From: AG-12 sp027339635
GTDB lineage: Bacteria > Chloroflexota > Dormibacteria > Aeolococcales > Bog-877
Reading direction: 5' to 3'
NCBI GenBank assembly: GCA_027339635.1
Contig: DAHWNZ010000009.1
Coordinates: 1 to 64,000, forward strand
Length of the DNA: 64,000 nt
Shown here: positions 42,623 through 52,176 of the stretch, in pieces
How the letters are laid out: each line of letters starts with the position of its first letter
Position numbering within the stretch: position 1 is the first letter of the stretch
Translations under genes and position numbers: made by a program
Notes under the pieces: model-generated
What the model was told of the DNA's origin: nothing
What the model saw: only the letters and a program-made list of their open reading frames with translations
The model's database searches: none

Positions 42623-43487
42623 CGCTCGGCTCCCTCAGCCCCTGGCGCAAGAGCTCTGTGCGTTCGTCCCTGAGCAGTGGGTATGAGATCCGCGCCCGTC
42701 GCAGCCAGCGGCGGTCCAGCTCCCGGCGCCCCACCCCTGGCGCGTCTCCCAACGGGTCCCCGAGAGCCTCTCCAGTCGGCCCGTGGACTCGGCTGCCTCC
42801 CCAGAAGTAGTGCCCATCCTCGAAGCCAACCCGGTTGCAGTACGCAACGAAGGTCGTGAACAGGGCGGAATAGGTCCTGACCAGAGCCCCCCAGAGGGCG
42901 GCCGTGCCGAGCTCGCCGTTGGGTTCGGCGACTCCCCTGCCCGGGCTGGCCGAGGGGCAGACCAGCAGGTCCACCCCTTGCCTGCTGAGAAGGTAAGGGG
43001 CGCTCGGGTGCCAGAGGTCCTCGCAGATGAGCGCGCCGAGGCGCCAGCTGCCGGCCTGGCCGAAGTCGAGCTCAACCGACTCCACTGCGGAGCCGGCCCC
43101 CACGTAGCGCTGCTCATCGAACATGCCATAGGTCGGCAGGTACAGCTTGCGGTGGACGTGGGCGACACCGTGGGCCCGCAGCACCACCGCCGCATTGAAG
43201 AAGAGGTGGTCTCGCGACTCGAGGACGCAGCCGACGACCACGGTCGAATTCCCGGCCGCCTTCGCCAGTTCAGCGAGCTCGGGGCCGTCCAGGCGCACGG
43301 CGGTCTCCGGCACCAGATCCTTCAGGAAGTAGCCGCAGAGGTTAAGCTCCGGGAAGATGACCAGGTCCTGACCGGCGCGATCCTCTTCGGCGACCACCTC
43401 AGCCGCCTTCTCCAGGTTGGCTCTCAGATCGCCCAGGCGGGGCTCCACCTGCACCAGGGATAGCCGCAGCGGCCTGGGGTCACCCAT
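42612..43487 (-). CDS. Nitrilase-superfamily amidohydrolase, likely glutaminase partner of NadE
   Basis: The 291-residue protein has the nitrilase triad: Glu in FPELNLCGY, Lys in HRKLYLPTYG and Cys in LICEDLW. These segments match the N-terminal glutaminase domain of glutamine-dependent NAD synthetases. It overlaps nadE by 11 bases. I infer that it supplies ammonia to NadE; another amide substrate is possible. Confidence 0.88.
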   Translation of the reverse strand: MGDPRPLRLSLVQVEPRLGDLRANLEKAAEVVAEEDRAGQDLVIFPELNLCGYFLKDLVPETAVRLDGPELAELAKAAGNSTVVVGCVLESRDHLFFNAAVVLRAHGVAHVHRKLYLPTYGMFDEQRYVGAGSAVESVELDFGQAGSWRLGALICEDLWHPSAPYLLSRQGVDLLVCPSASPGRGVAEPNGELGTAALWGALVRTYSALFTTFVAYCNRVGFEDGHYFWGGSRVHGPTGEALGDPLGDAPGVGRRELDRRWLRRARISYPLLRDERTELLRQGLREPSGGL

Positions 43488-46227
43488 CCGCAGCCGCTCC
43501 CCCCTGGGAACCTAGGAATGCGCTCACGGCCGCTCCGACCTCATCCACCGGATCGTAATTGAAGGTGGCCCTCGGAAGCGCTCGCACAAAGCTGTCCCCA
43601 TAGCTCTTCTCCAAGATCCTGGGGTCGCATATGACCACCGCCCCTCGATCCCCGTGGCCGCGCACCAGGCGCCCGAACCCCTGCTTCAGCCGCAGCACGG
43701 CCTCGGGCAGGGACAGTTGGGAAAAGGAGTCGCTCATGCTCTTGGCCCGGGCCTGAAACACCGGATCGCTGGGAACCGGGAAGGGAAGCCTGTCGATCAC
43801 CACGCACTGCAGGACCTCGCCGGGGAGGTCGATCCCCTCCCAAAAGCTGTTGGTGCCAAGCAGGACCGTGCGGGAGTGACGGCGAAAGTTACGCAGCAAC
43901 TGGTTGCGCGTGCCATCCAGCCCCTGTCCCAGGACCGCGATCCCCCGGCTCTGGAGCCTCCCCTGCAGGTGGTGGTGCACATCGCGCAGCGACTGGTAGC
44001 CAGTGAAGAGCACGAGGGTCCTGCCGCCGAGGCGCTCCGCGACGTCCGCGACCAGTTGGGCCACGACCGAGCCGTGGCGCGGGTCGCCATGTCCCGGGAC
44101 ACCGCGAGGCAGGCAGCAGAGCGACTGGCGCAGGTAGTCGAACGGCGAGTCCAGCACCAGTTCCTCCGCCCCCTCCATCCCCAGGCGCGCGCGGATATAC
44201 GCGAACGACCCGGCGACCGCGAGGGTGGCTGATGTCAGGACCACCGACTCGCAGTGATCAAACAAACCCTCTCGCAGCGAGCTCGCAACCTCCACGGGAG
44301 CCAACCTGATCACCGGGCGGGCGCCGCGCTCCAACTCCGCCCAGGCCACCTGAGTGCTGGACTGTTCCTCGACCGCGGCAGCCATGGCCGAGGCCCCAAG
44401 CCGTGCCATCCCGAGCAGGGCATCGCCTGCCATCACGCACTCGAGCGCTGCATTGTCCGGCTGCGGGAAGAGCCCCGACTCTACCCGGCCCTCCTGGCCC
44501 ACCCTGCGCAGGCTGGCTCCGGCCGCCTCCAGGGCCCGCACCATGCGCTGGAGAGACTTGGCGGACCTGGCCCAGCTGGGCCTCCCTGTGAGCTTGGAGG
44601 TGAAAACGATCTGGGAGTAGCCGCGGCTGGAATCCTCCCCGACCAACGTCTTGAGGTCGCCGAAGGCTGCGCTGGCGCTCTGCCGCGCTGCCTTCAGCCC
44701 CTGCCCGAGCTCGCCATCTCCGAGGTCAGGGATGCGCTCCAGAACGGCCAGGATCGAGCCCAGGCTGAGTCTTCTGCCCTGGGCCTGAGTCGCGGCCTCC
44801 TCCAGGTGATGGGCCTCATCCACCACCAGGTGGTGGAACTCGGGCAGCACGGATCCGCCACTGTCGGCGTCGGTGAGGAGGAGGGCGTGGTTGACTATGA
44901 CCACATCAGACTCCCGGGCATCCAGACGCGCCCGGGCCATGAAGCACGACCGATCGCGCCAGTTGTGGCAGGCGGGTCCCAGGCAATCATCCACGGTCGA
45001 TGCCACCATGTCCCAGAACTCGGGATCACGGCCGGCCAGACGAAGCTCCGAACGGTCTCCGGTCCTGGTCTGATACGCCCAGACCAGGAGCCTGACCTTG
45101 AACCGCAGTTCGTCGGCGTCCTTGGATCTGGTGGCCATGGGCGACGCTCGCAGCCAGCGCTCCATCCGCCGCAGGCTCAGGTAGTTCCCCCTTCCCTTCA
45201 GCACCGATACCCTGATGGGAAGAGGGCGGGCCGCGTCCAGGAGCGGGACGTCCTTGCTCAGCAGCTGTTCTTGGAGCGTGATCGTGTGGGTGGAGACGAC
45301 GACCCTCTCGTGGCGCCGGGCAGCCCACTCCCGAGCGGGCATCAGATACGCCAGGGACTTGCCGACGCCGGTGCCGGCCTCGACCAGCAGACGCTGCCCC
45401 CGGCGCAGCGCTTGGGTCACGGCCAGAGCCATCTGCTGCTGCTCCTCCCGCAACTCGAAGAGCGGGTCGGACGCGGCCAGCAGGCCCTGGGGGCCGAAGG
45501 CGTCGCCGACGAAACGCGGGTCGAGGTCATCGTCGAGATCGTCGGGAAATTCGAGAGGGACTGGTGCAGAATGCGGTGGGCTGGCCGAGGTGGGCGCCTC
45601 GCCACACAGTTCAAGCTCGTCCGCCATGAAGGCGCCCGAGTGCCAGGGTCCGTTGATCAGGAGGTGGCGGACGCGGACCCTGAGAACCGCCGGCAGAGCG
45701 AGGGCCTCGTCCACCAGGCGCCACAGCAGAAGCCTGGTCGCCTCCGCATCGGAGAGGGCGCGGTGAGGCCTGTCGTGGACCAGGTCCAGGCTCGTGCTCA
45801 GCTCCTCAAGGCTGTGGCTCGGAGCCAGGGGCATGAAGGTTCGGGCCAGCTCCGAGGTGTCGATGGCGGGTCGGTTGTGGAACACCTCGGGTAGTAGCTC
45901 CGAACAGAAGGCCAGGTCGAACCCGATCCCGTGGCCCACCAGCTCGGAGCCCTCACAGAACATCGCCAGCTGAGCCACCGCCTCCTCGGGGGTCGGCTGG
46001 CCCGCAAGATCCGAGTCGTGCAGGCCGCACAGACGTTGGACCACCAGAGGCACCGGTTGCCCAGGGTCGACCAGGGTCGAGAATGTGTCCAGGACACCGT
46101 CGCGGGTGAACTTCACAGCCCCGATCTCGATGATGCGGTCGGACCTGGCCGAGAGCCCGGTGGTCTCCAGGTCGAAGGCGACATAGGTGGGGCGGTGGTG
46201 GGCGGCTTCGATCATGTCTAGTTGCAA
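43480..46227 (-). CDS. dinG: DnaQ-like exonuclease fused to a DinG/XPD-type helicase
   Basis: The 915-residue protein starts with a DEDDh exonuclease domain (Asp19 and Glu21 in FDLETTGL; HRALSDA later). The DinG-type superfamily 2 helicase follows with EAGTGVGKS and VVDEAHHLEE. In iron-sulfur DinG proteins the KGRxNYLC segment carries a Cys; here it is KGRGNYLSL, with Ser, while three Cys remain in the CLGPACHNWRDRSC stretch. This resembles B. subtilis-type ExoDinG without a full cluster. Role: processing of DNA ends and structures. It overlaps the nitrilase gene. Confidence 0.94.
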   Translation of the reverse strand: MQLDMIEAAHHRPTYVAFDLETTGLSARSDRIIEIGAVKFTRDGVLDTFSTLVDPGQPVPLVVQRLCGLHDSDLAGQPTPEEAVAQLAMFCEGSELVGHGIGFDLAFCSELLPEVFHNRPAIDTSELARTFMPLAPSHSLEELSTSLDLVHDRPHRALSDAEATRLLLWRLVDEALALPAVLRVRVRHLLINGPWHSGAFMADELELCGEAPTSASPPHSAPVPLEFPDDLDDDLDPRFVGDAFGPQGLLAASDPLFELREEQQQMALAVTQALRRGQRLLVEAGTGVGKSLAYLMPAREWAARRHERVVVSTHTITLQEQLLSKDVPLLDAARPLPIRVSVLKGRGNYLSLRRMERWLRASPMATRSKDADELRFKVRLLVWAYQTRTGDRSELRLAGRDPEFWDMVASTVDDCLGPACHNWRDRSCFMARARLDARESDVVIVNHALLLTDADSGGSVLPEFHHLVVDEAHHLEEAATQAQGRRLSLGSILAVLERIPDLGDGELGQGLKAARQSASAAFGDLKTLVGEDSSRGYSQIVFTSKLTGRPSWARSAKSLQRMVRALEAAGASLRRVGQEGRVESGLFPQPDNAALECVMAGDALLGMARLGASAMAAAVEEQSSTQVAWAELERGARPVIRLAPVEVASSLREGLFDHCESVVLTSATLAVAGSFAYIRARLGMEGAEELVLDSPFDYLRQSLCCLPRGVPGHGDPRHGSVVAQLVADVAERLGGRTLVLFTGYQSLRDVHHHLQGRLQSRGIAVLGQGLDGTRNQLLRNFRRHSRTVLLGTNSFWEGIDLPGEVLQCVVIDRLPFPVPSDPVFQARAKSMSDSFSQLSLPEAVLRLKQGFGRLVRGHGDRGAVVICDPRILEKSYGDSFVRALPRATFNYDPVDEVGAAVSAFLGSQGGAAADG

Positions 46228-46316
46228 CCTTACTGGGACCCAGGTGCCGCTTGGCGAGCAGCCGTCTTGACCGTGCCTCCAGCGGCGTCGCAGGGCACCA
46301 GGAGCGTGGGCCTGGG

Positions 46317-46342
46317 TGACCCCGCAACGCCGCGTGGGGTCA
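46317..46342 (-). terminator. Hairpin at the cmk 3' end
   Basis: TGACCCC and GGGGTCA pair perfectly around a GC-rich 12-base loop. The cmk TGA is part of the first arm on the minus strand. No U-tract follows. It separates the cmk group from the exonuclease-helicase gene. Confidence 0.45.
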
Positions 46343-47026
46343 GCCCTTAAGGATGCCCTCCCGGCAGCGCCCGATGAGAATCGCCGCCACCTCCTCTGCA
46401 GAGATGTTGCTCGTGTCCAGCACCAGTGCCCCCAATGGGACTGCCAGGGGAGCGTGCTCTCGGGAGGAGTCCAGCCGGTCCCGCCCGACTATCTCCTCCT
46501 CGAGCACGGAGTCAGCTGTGGGGAGCCCGCGCCGTTCGAACTCGCGGCGGCGCCGCTCGAGGCGCACCTGCGCGGGGGCATCCAGGTAGAACTTGCACCT
46601 CGCCCAGGGAAAGACGACGGTGCCGGTGTCCCTGCCGACCGCAACCACGCCGTTGCTGCCCGCGCGACGCTGCCGCTCAAGCAGCGCGGACCGTACCGGC
46701 TGCAGGCTGGCCGCCCTGGCGAGCAGGACCGCCAGCGCCGGGTCCCATAGCTCACGGTCCAGGTCGACGCCATTGAGCCTGGCCCGCCACCCGTCTACCT
46801 CGGGGTCGGTGTTGATGACGACCGAGAGATGGCCGGCGATCTCCGCCAGGCGCTCCTCGTCGTCCGGTCTCACCCGCTCGCGCAGCGCCTCCACCGCCAG
46901 CGCCCGATAGAAGATGCCCGTGTCCAAATAGGGCAGTCCGAGCGCCTTTGCCACGAGGCGGCCCACCGTCGACTTCCCAACTCCCGCCGGTCCGTCGATG
47001 GTCGCCACGAGCCCGAGCTCACTCAC
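46340..47026 (-). CDS. cmk: Cytidylate kinase
   Basis: The 228-residue protein has the P-loop IDGPAGVGKSTVGRLVAKALG, LDTGIFYRALA and VAVGRDTGTVVFPWA, where the usual GRDIGT Ile is Thr. It phosphorylates CMP and dCMP. GTG start overlapping the rluB stop. The order scpA-scpB-rluB-cmk is common in Gram-positive-type genomes. Confidence 0.95.
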   Translation of the reverse strand: MSELGLVATIDGPAGVGKSTVGRLVAKALGLPYLDTGIFYRALAVEALRERVRPDDEERLAEIAGHLSVVINTDPEVDGWRARLNGVDLDRELWDPALAVLLARAASLQPVRSALLERQRRAGSNGVVAVGRDTGTVVFPWARCKFYLDAPAQVRLERRRREFERRGLPTADSVLEEEIVGRDRLDSSREHAPLAVPLGALVLDTSNISAEEVAAILIGRCREGILKG

Positions 47027-47748
47027 TCGTGCACCGCTTGCCTGAGACGCTCCACCTCACCTCGTGTCAGGTCTCTGACCGAGCCCTCCGGCTGGGTGCC
47101 GAGCCTCACTCCACCGATCTCGACCCGGACTAGGTCCGCCAGAGGGATCCCCACAGCCGAGCACATGCGGCGTATCTCGCGATGCCTGCCCTCGGCGATC
47201 GAGATCTCCAGGATCGTGCGGCGCGAACTCTGACGGAATACGGACACCGCCAGCGGATGGGTTGCCACCTCGTCCAGCACCGGTCCCGCGCGGAGCAGAT
47301 CCAGCTGGCGCGCGGTGATCGCCTGCGGCACCGTGAGGCGGTACCTCTTGACCACCCGGAAACGGGGATGCGTCAGGCGCAAGGCCAGATCTCCATCATC
47401 GGTTATGAGGATCAGGCCTCGGGAGTCGATGTCCAGACGGCCCACAGGAAATAGTCCCCCGGCCTCGGGCACGAGGTCCAGGACGGTCGGCCGTCCCTGG
47501 GGGTCGCTGGCCGTGGAGACGACGCCCGCAGGCTTGTTGAGCGCCAGGTAGCGCCTCGGTCGGAGGCGCGCATCTACCGTGGCTCCATCCACCATCACCC
47601 GGTCGTGGAAGGGGTCTACCAGCATCCCCTGCGGTGGCGCGGGCACCCCGTTGACCATGACCCGGCCTTCGGCCATGAGCCTCTCCACCCCGCGCCGCGA
47701 TCCGACCCCGGACCTGGCGAGGTAACGCCCCAATCTCTCAGACGCCAC
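47023..47748 (-). CDS. rluB: 23S rRNA pseudouridine synthase, RluB/RsuA family
   Basis: The 241-residue protein has an N-terminal S4 domain (ERLGRYLARSGVGSRRGVERL). The catalytic core contains GRLDIDSRGLILITDDGDLA with the catalytic Asp and EGRHREIRRM. It isomerises a uridine in the 23S peptidyl-transferase region. GTG start overlaps the scpB end. Confidence 0.95.
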   Translation of the reverse strand: MASERLGRYLARSGVGSRRGVERLMAEGRVMVNGVPAPPQGMLVDPFHDRVMVDGATVDARLRPRRYLALNKPAGVVSTASDPQGRPTVLDLVPEAGGLFPVGRLDIDSRGLILITDDGDLALRLTHPRFRVVKRYRLTVPQAITARQLDLLRAGPVLDEVATHPLAVSVFRQSSRRTILEISIAEGRHREIRRMCSAVGIPLADLVRVEIGGVRLGTQPEGSVRDLTRGEVERLRQAVHE

Positions 47749-48313
47749 GGCTCTCCCCTGCCTCGGCGGCCTTGGTCAACCACCCGTCCTCCTCGCCGGA
47801 CGGAAGGGCCGGCAGGTCTTCGATCCTGGCGATGCCCACCACCTGGAGAAAGTGCATGGTGGTACCAAACAAATGAGCACGCCCGGGACCATCCGAACGA
47901 CCCACCTCCGTCACCAGGTCATGGCGGACCAGCCGCTCCAGAACGGCGTCGCAGTTGACTCCCCTGATCGCCTCGATGGCCGCCCGGGAGATGGGCTGGC
48001 GGTAAGCCACTATCGCCAGCGTCTCCAGCGCCGGCCGGGACAGCCTGCTCGCGACCTCGGGACGGACCGCGCGCTCGACCGCCCACGCCGAGCCCGGGTG
48101 GCTGACCAGTTGGAGCTCCCCTCGATGGTCCTGGAGCATGAGCCCCGTCCCCTCCAGCAGGAGGGCGGCCAGGCCGGCCGTCTCCGCCACCTCCTGACCG
48201 CTCACGTCAAGGGCTCTGGCCAGCTCCTCAAAGGAGATCGGCTCAGCGCGCACGAAGAGCACCGCCAGGAGAGCCTGGGCCAGCCGGTCCTTGGTCGCTG
48301 CGACCTCAGCCAC
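47738..48313 (-). CDS. scpB: Segregation and condensation protein B
   Basis: The 191-residue protein has two winged helices, with ALLAVLFVRAEPISFEELA and LSRPALETLAIVAYRQPISRAAIEAIRGVN, the strongly conserved ScpB centre. GTG 48313 overlaps the scpA stop; a longer open frame to 48475 is the shadow of scpA. ScpB binds ScpA and regulates the SMC condensin. Confidence 0.95.
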   Translation of the reverse strand: MAEVAATKDRLAQALLAVLFVRAEPISFEELARALDVSGQEVAETAGLAALLLEGTGLMLQDHRGELQLVSHPGSAWAVERAVRPEVASRLSRPALETLAIVAYRQPISRAAIEAIRGVNCDAVLERLVRHDLVTEVGRSDGPGRAHLFGTTMHFLQVVGIARIEDLPALPSGEEDGWLTKAAEAGESRGV

Positions 48314-49016
48314 CACCCACTCTCTCCACCAGGATCGGGCCGGCCGTCGAGTCCTGACTGCATGAGGCCTCGTCGTTCCACACCAGCTCCAGGAGGGCCA
48401 GGAAGAGGGCGACCGCTTCCATGCGATCCCGGGCCGAGGCGAAGACCTCGTCGAACAGAAGGCTCCCGCGCTCATTTATGAGAGAGCGCAGCTCCAGCAC
48501 CTTGTCCTCCACTGAGTAGTGAGGCAGGGCGAAGCGGATCTCATCCGGTTCCGGCAACCGAGCCAGCAGCTGGGAGAAGGCGAAGGCCAGCTGTTCCGGA
48601 CTCAGCCGCAGCGCGGGGCGAGGCTCGACGGGGAGCCCCAGCACCCGCAGGAAGGCCCTTGGACCGGCGCTCGCGTCGGCCAGCAGCACCCCTGCCGCGG
48701 CCTTGAACATCCGGTATTCCTCCAGACGCGAGCCGGGATCCTCGTCAACCGCCAAAGGTTCGGGGAAGGTGAGGCTCTCCTCGCTGAGGTCATCCATCCG
48801 GCGGCCCATCTTCAGCTCCAGGAGTTTGGTCATCAGCTGCAGTGCCTCGGCGGCCCATAGAAGATCGACTGCCGGGCCTGCCGTCTCAACTCGCTCCCGC
48901 AGATCCCGGCTCAGGGCCGCCAGGCCGACTTCGCCCAGATCAAGCTCGCCCCGCTGCGCCCTGGCCACCATGTCTCCCAGACGGTCCGGATTCAGCTGAT
49001 CCAGAGACGGGCTCAT
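48306..49016 (-). CDS. scpA: Divergent segregation and condensation protein A
   Basis: The 236-residue protein has a kleisin layout: helical N-terminus, AAEALQLMTKLLELKMGRRM in the middle, acidic linker, and C-terminal winged helix VALFLALLELVWND. The usual N-terminal FxGPLDLLLxLI motif is missing, so the SMC-neck contact is degenerate. Identification rests on the middle and C-terminal segments plus the overlap with scpB. Confidence 0.85.
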   Translation of the reverse strand: MSPSLDQLNPDRLGDMVARAQRGELDLGEVGLAALSRDLRERVETAGPAVDLLWAAEALQLMTKLLELKMGRRMDDLSEESLTFPEPLAVDEDPGSRLEEYRMFKAAAGVLLADASAGPRAFLRVLGLPVEPRPALRLSPEQLAFAFSQLLARLPEPDEIRFALPHYSVEDKVLELRSLINERGSLLFDEVFASARDRMEAVALFLALLELVWNDEASCSQDSTAGPILVERVGGG

Positions 49017-50737
49017 GACTCCCCCACCGGCGCCCCGACGGCGGCCAGAAGTTCCCTGGCATGAGTTCTAGCTGTGGTGGGGGTCGCATCCCCCGCCAGC
49101 AGGCGGGCAACCTCCGCAACCCGGTCGGACCCACTCAAAACCGAAAGCGAGCTTCTGGCTCCCCCGCCTTCGTCCACCTTCGCCACCAGAAGATGAGTGG
49201 CCGCCCTGGCCGCGATCGGGGCCAGGTGAGTGACGCAGATCACCTGCCGCTCCCTGGCCACCTGCAGCAGGAGCTCACCGACCCGGTTGGCCGCCTCGCC
49301 TCCCAACCCCTGGTCGATCTCATCGAACACCACCGTCCCGACGCCGGAGCGGCCGCTGAGGTGGGCCAGCAGCGCCAGGGCAACCCGCGAAACCTCTCCC
49401 CCCGAGGCGGACTCGCCAAGGGGGCGCAGCCGATCCCCGGTGTTGGGGGCGAGCTCGAAGCTGATCCTGTCGAAACCGTCGCGGCCACACTCCACGCGCT
49501 CGCCATCAGGCCCGGGGATCCCAGCGGCATCCGCCCTGTGCCAGACCCTGATGCGAAAGGTCGCGTGGGGCATCAGCATCAGGCGCAGATCCCTGGTCAC
49601 TGTCTCCTCCAGTTGGTGCGCCGCCTCCTTCCGAGCCAACGAGAGCTCGCAGCATGCGGCGCTCAAGTCCGCCTCAACTGTCTCCAGCTCTGCCGCGAGC
49701 CGCTGCAGCGCGTCCTGGGCGCCTCCTCTTTCCGCCAGCAGCCTGGCTGCCTCGTCCCGCTGTCGGATGGCGGCATCCAGAGAACCGCCGTGGCGGCGGG
49801 CCATCCGCTCCAGGAGGGCCAGACGCTCTTCCACCTCGGCCAGGCGGAAGGCATCGTCCGGGAGGTGCTCCAGATATGAGGCGAGTTGAAGGGACATCTC
49901 CTGCAGGAGGGCAACGACCTCCTCGGCCTGGTGCACGACCTGATCGAGCTCCTCGTCGATTCCCAGGACCGAGAGCGCGCCCTGCACCGCCCGGGCCAGC
50001 TCCAAAGTAGACTCTGGCGAGCCACCTCCGCTGACCGCAAGATGCAGCGCCTCTGCGGCCGCCCTCAGGCGTGCCGAGTGCAGCAGGCGCTCACGCTCGG
50101 CAAGAAGCCTGGAGTCCTCCCCCGCCACCAGGGCCGCCGCCGTCAGCTCCTGGAGATCCAGTCTGGCGGCCTCGACCTCCCTGTCCTCGGCAGCGCTCAG
50201 AGCTCCCAGCCTGTCTAGCTCCACCATGAGAGCCGCCCGACGGTCGAAGAGCGCGTTCACGCGGGCTCGCAGCTCGGACACCTCCCCACCCGCGAACCCG
50301 TCCAGACCCAGGCGCTGCTCAGGTTCCCTGAGCCAGCGGGAGGAGGCACCCTGACCATGCACCTCCAGCAGGGGCTCCGCCACCTCGCGAACCAAGGACG
50401 CGGGCACGAGAGCCCCATTTACCCGGCAGACGCTCCTCCCGCCAGCCGCCAGCTCCCGCCCCAACACGACCACCTCAATATCGTCAATCCCTACCGAGGC
50501 GAGTGACGCCACGGCCGGCGGGGGGACGTCGCCGAACGCCGCCTGGACCCGCGCCCGGTCACAGCCCGTCCTCAGCATTCCGGGATCCGAGCGCCCGCCA
50601 AGGGCCAGGGCCAAAGCTGCCAGCAGGACAGACTTGCCCGCCCCGGTCTCGCCGGTGATCGCGTTGAGCCCCGGACCGAAGTCGCCACGGGCATGCTCTA
50701 TGACGGCCAGGTTCTCCACGGTGAGCTGCAGGAGCAC
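49013..50737 (-). CDS. recN: DNA repair protein RecN
   Basis: The 574-residue SMC-like ATPase has Walker A TGETGAGKSVLLAALALALG, a central coiled coil, the signature ASGGEVSRVALALLAHL and Walker B VVFDEIDQGLGGEAA. It gathers broken DNA ends during double-strand-break repair. It lies between nadK and scpA, with a four-base overlap to scpA. Confidence 0.96.
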   Translation of the reverse strand: MLLQLTVENLAVIEHARGDFGPGLNAITGETGAGKSVLLAALALALGGRSDPGMLRTGCDRARVQAAFGDVPPPAVASLASVGIDDIEVVVLGRELAAGGRSVCRVNGALVPASLVREVAEPLLEVHGQGASSRWLREPEQRLGLDGFAGGEVSELRARVNALFDRRAALMVELDRLGALSAAEDREVEAARLDLQELTAAALVAGEDSRLLAERERLLHSARLRAAAEALHLAVSGGGSPESTLELARAVQGALSVLGIDEELDQVVHQAEEVVALLQEMSLQLASYLEHLPDDAFRLAEVEERLALLERMARRHGGSLDAAIRQRDEAARLLAERGGAQDALQRLAAELETVEADLSAACCELSLARKEAAHQLEETVTRDLRLMLMPHATFRIRVWHRADAAGIPGPDGERVECGRDGFDRISFELAPNTGDRLRPLGESASGGEVSRVALALLAHLSGRSGVGTVVFDEIDQGLGGEAANRVGELLLQVARERQVICVTHLAPIAARAATHLLVAKVDEGGGARSSLSVLSGSDRVAEVARLLAGDATPTTARTHARELLAAVGAPVGES

Positions 50738-50739
50738 TT

Positions 50740-51660
50740 TCAGCCCTCGGCAAGGGGGGAAAGCGAACCTTCTCCTGCTCCGTCGTCCTCGGGATCGACG
50801 GGCAGCTTGAGCACCCTGCCAAAACCCGTCTTGGACCGCAGCCGGCTGAAGAACCCGAGGGTTCCGGGGGGCTCGCAGAACTCCAGGACCGGGCCCCTTG
50901 CCACGACAAGCTCGCCACCCTCTTCGAGGCTCCCCCAGCGCCTTCCATCCGCCGCCACCGCGGCCTCTCCGCGGCGCATGCGGATCGTCACCTCCAGACG
51001 GTCCGGAATCACCAGAGAGCGGCTGAGGTTGGCGTGAGGGTTGAGCGCGGTCACGAGCAGGGCCGCCACCTCGGGGTCCAGGGGTGGCCCACCGGCCGAG
51101 AGGGAGTACGCAGTCGACCCTATGCTGGTCGCCACGATTAGGCCGTCGGCGTCGAAGTCGCCCACCAGCTCAGCACCGGCTCGCACCCGCATCCGGACCA
51201 GGTTGAAGGCATCCGCCTTGATCACCACCTCGTTGACCGCAACCGCCAGGGTGCTGCTGGGAGTCGCGTCCCCTGACCTGGTGATGGAGGCCCGCAGGGT
51301 GCCACGCAGCTGTTGCCGGCAGCGCCCGTCGGAGAACGCCGTGATCGCCTGCGGTAGGTCGGGCAGCTCTGCGCTGGCCAGGAATCCGAGGTGACCTCGG
51401 TTCACGCCCAGCACGGGGATGCCCGCCTCCGCGACCATCCGAGCACCGTACAGCAAAGTCCCGTCCCCACCGATCGCCACCAAAAGGCGCAGCCCGCCCA
51501 GCATCGGGGAGATCACGGCCTCCGGGTCTCTTTGGGTGACCACGGTCTGGAAGCCGTTGGCCCGAGCGATCCGGACCGCCTCCCTGAGAGGGAACGAGCC
51601 GGGATCCTCGTGCAGGTTGAGCAGGAACGCGATCACGCCCCGCGCCTCACCGTCCGTCAA
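50740..51660 (-). CDS. nadK: NAD kinase
   Basis: The 306-residue protein has the GGDGT motif in AIGGDGTLLYGAR, NRGHLGFLA, the NEVVI segment, and DGLIVATSIGSTAYSLSAGGP. It makes NADP from NAD. TTG 51660 has AGGGGG eight bases upstream; GTG 51636 has GAGG eight bases upstream and gives a start closer to the family, so the start is open. The nadK-recN pairing is common. Confidence 0.95.
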   Translation of the reverse strand: MTDGEARGVIAFLLNLHEDPGSFPLREAVRIARANGFQTVVTQRDPEAVISPMLGGLRLLVAIGGDGTLLYGARMVAEAGIPVLGVNRGHLGFLASAELPDLPQAITAFSDGRCRQQLRGTLRASITRSGDATPSSTLAVAVNEVVIKADAFNLVRMRVRAGAELVGDFDADGLIVATSIGSTAYSLSAGGPPLDPEVAALLVTALNPHANLSRSLVIPDRLEVTIRMRRGEAAVAADGRRWGSLEEGGELVVARGPVLEFCEPPGTLGFFSRLRSKTGFGRVLKLPVDPEDDGAGEGSLSPLAEG

Positions 51661-51729
51661 CCACCCGTCCCCCTTGAATTTCTGGGCATCCGCTGATGGA
51701 TGTTATTGCCTGCCCGGGATCTTCGCAGC

Positions 51730-52161
51730 TCAGATGGCCATTCCTATGAGGAAGCCGAGCACGACCCCGGCCAGAACCTCGTAGGGAGTATGTCCCAGAA
51801 AGTCTCGCAGGCGCTCGTAGCGCAGGCCCAGGTGGCTGCGCAGATCCTCGATCATCTGATTGAGGATCAAACCCTGCTGGCCCGCCGCCCGCCTCACTCC
51901 CGTGGCGTCGTACACGACCACCACGGTCAGCACCGCCGCGGCCGCGAAGACCGGAGAACCGGTCCCCAGCTTGCGGCCCAGGATCGTGGTCAAGCACACC
52001 GTCATGGCGGTGTGGGAGCTGGGCATGCCTCCCGATGATCCCAGCGAGCGAACACTGAACCGGTTGCGCTTCCAGGAGTCCGTCCCCACCTTCAGGACCT
52101 GGGCCACCGCCCACGCGAGCACGGGGACCCAGATGAACTGGTTGGAGAAGAGCTGACCCAC
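51730..52161 (-). CDS. Divergent PAP2-family membrane protein (YuiD-like)
   Basis: The 143-residue protein has about four hydrophobic segments with the family motifs GGMPSSHTAMTVCL, VVVYDATGVRRAAGQQ and LGHTPYEVLAGVVLG. These are typical of the DUF212/YuiD group related to acid phosphatase PAP2. Enzymatic activity is unproven; a lipid phosphatase role is possible. GTG start. Confidence 0.9.
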   Translation of the reverse strand: MGQLFSNQFIWVPVLAWAVAQVLKVGTDSWKRNRFSVRSLGSSGGMPSSHTAMTVCLTTILGRKLGTGSPVFAAAAVLTVVVVYDATGVRRAAGQQGLILNQMIEDLRSHLGLRYERLRDFLGHTPYEVLAGVVLGFLIGMAI

Positions 52162-52176
52162 CGGTGCTGGCCCGGC

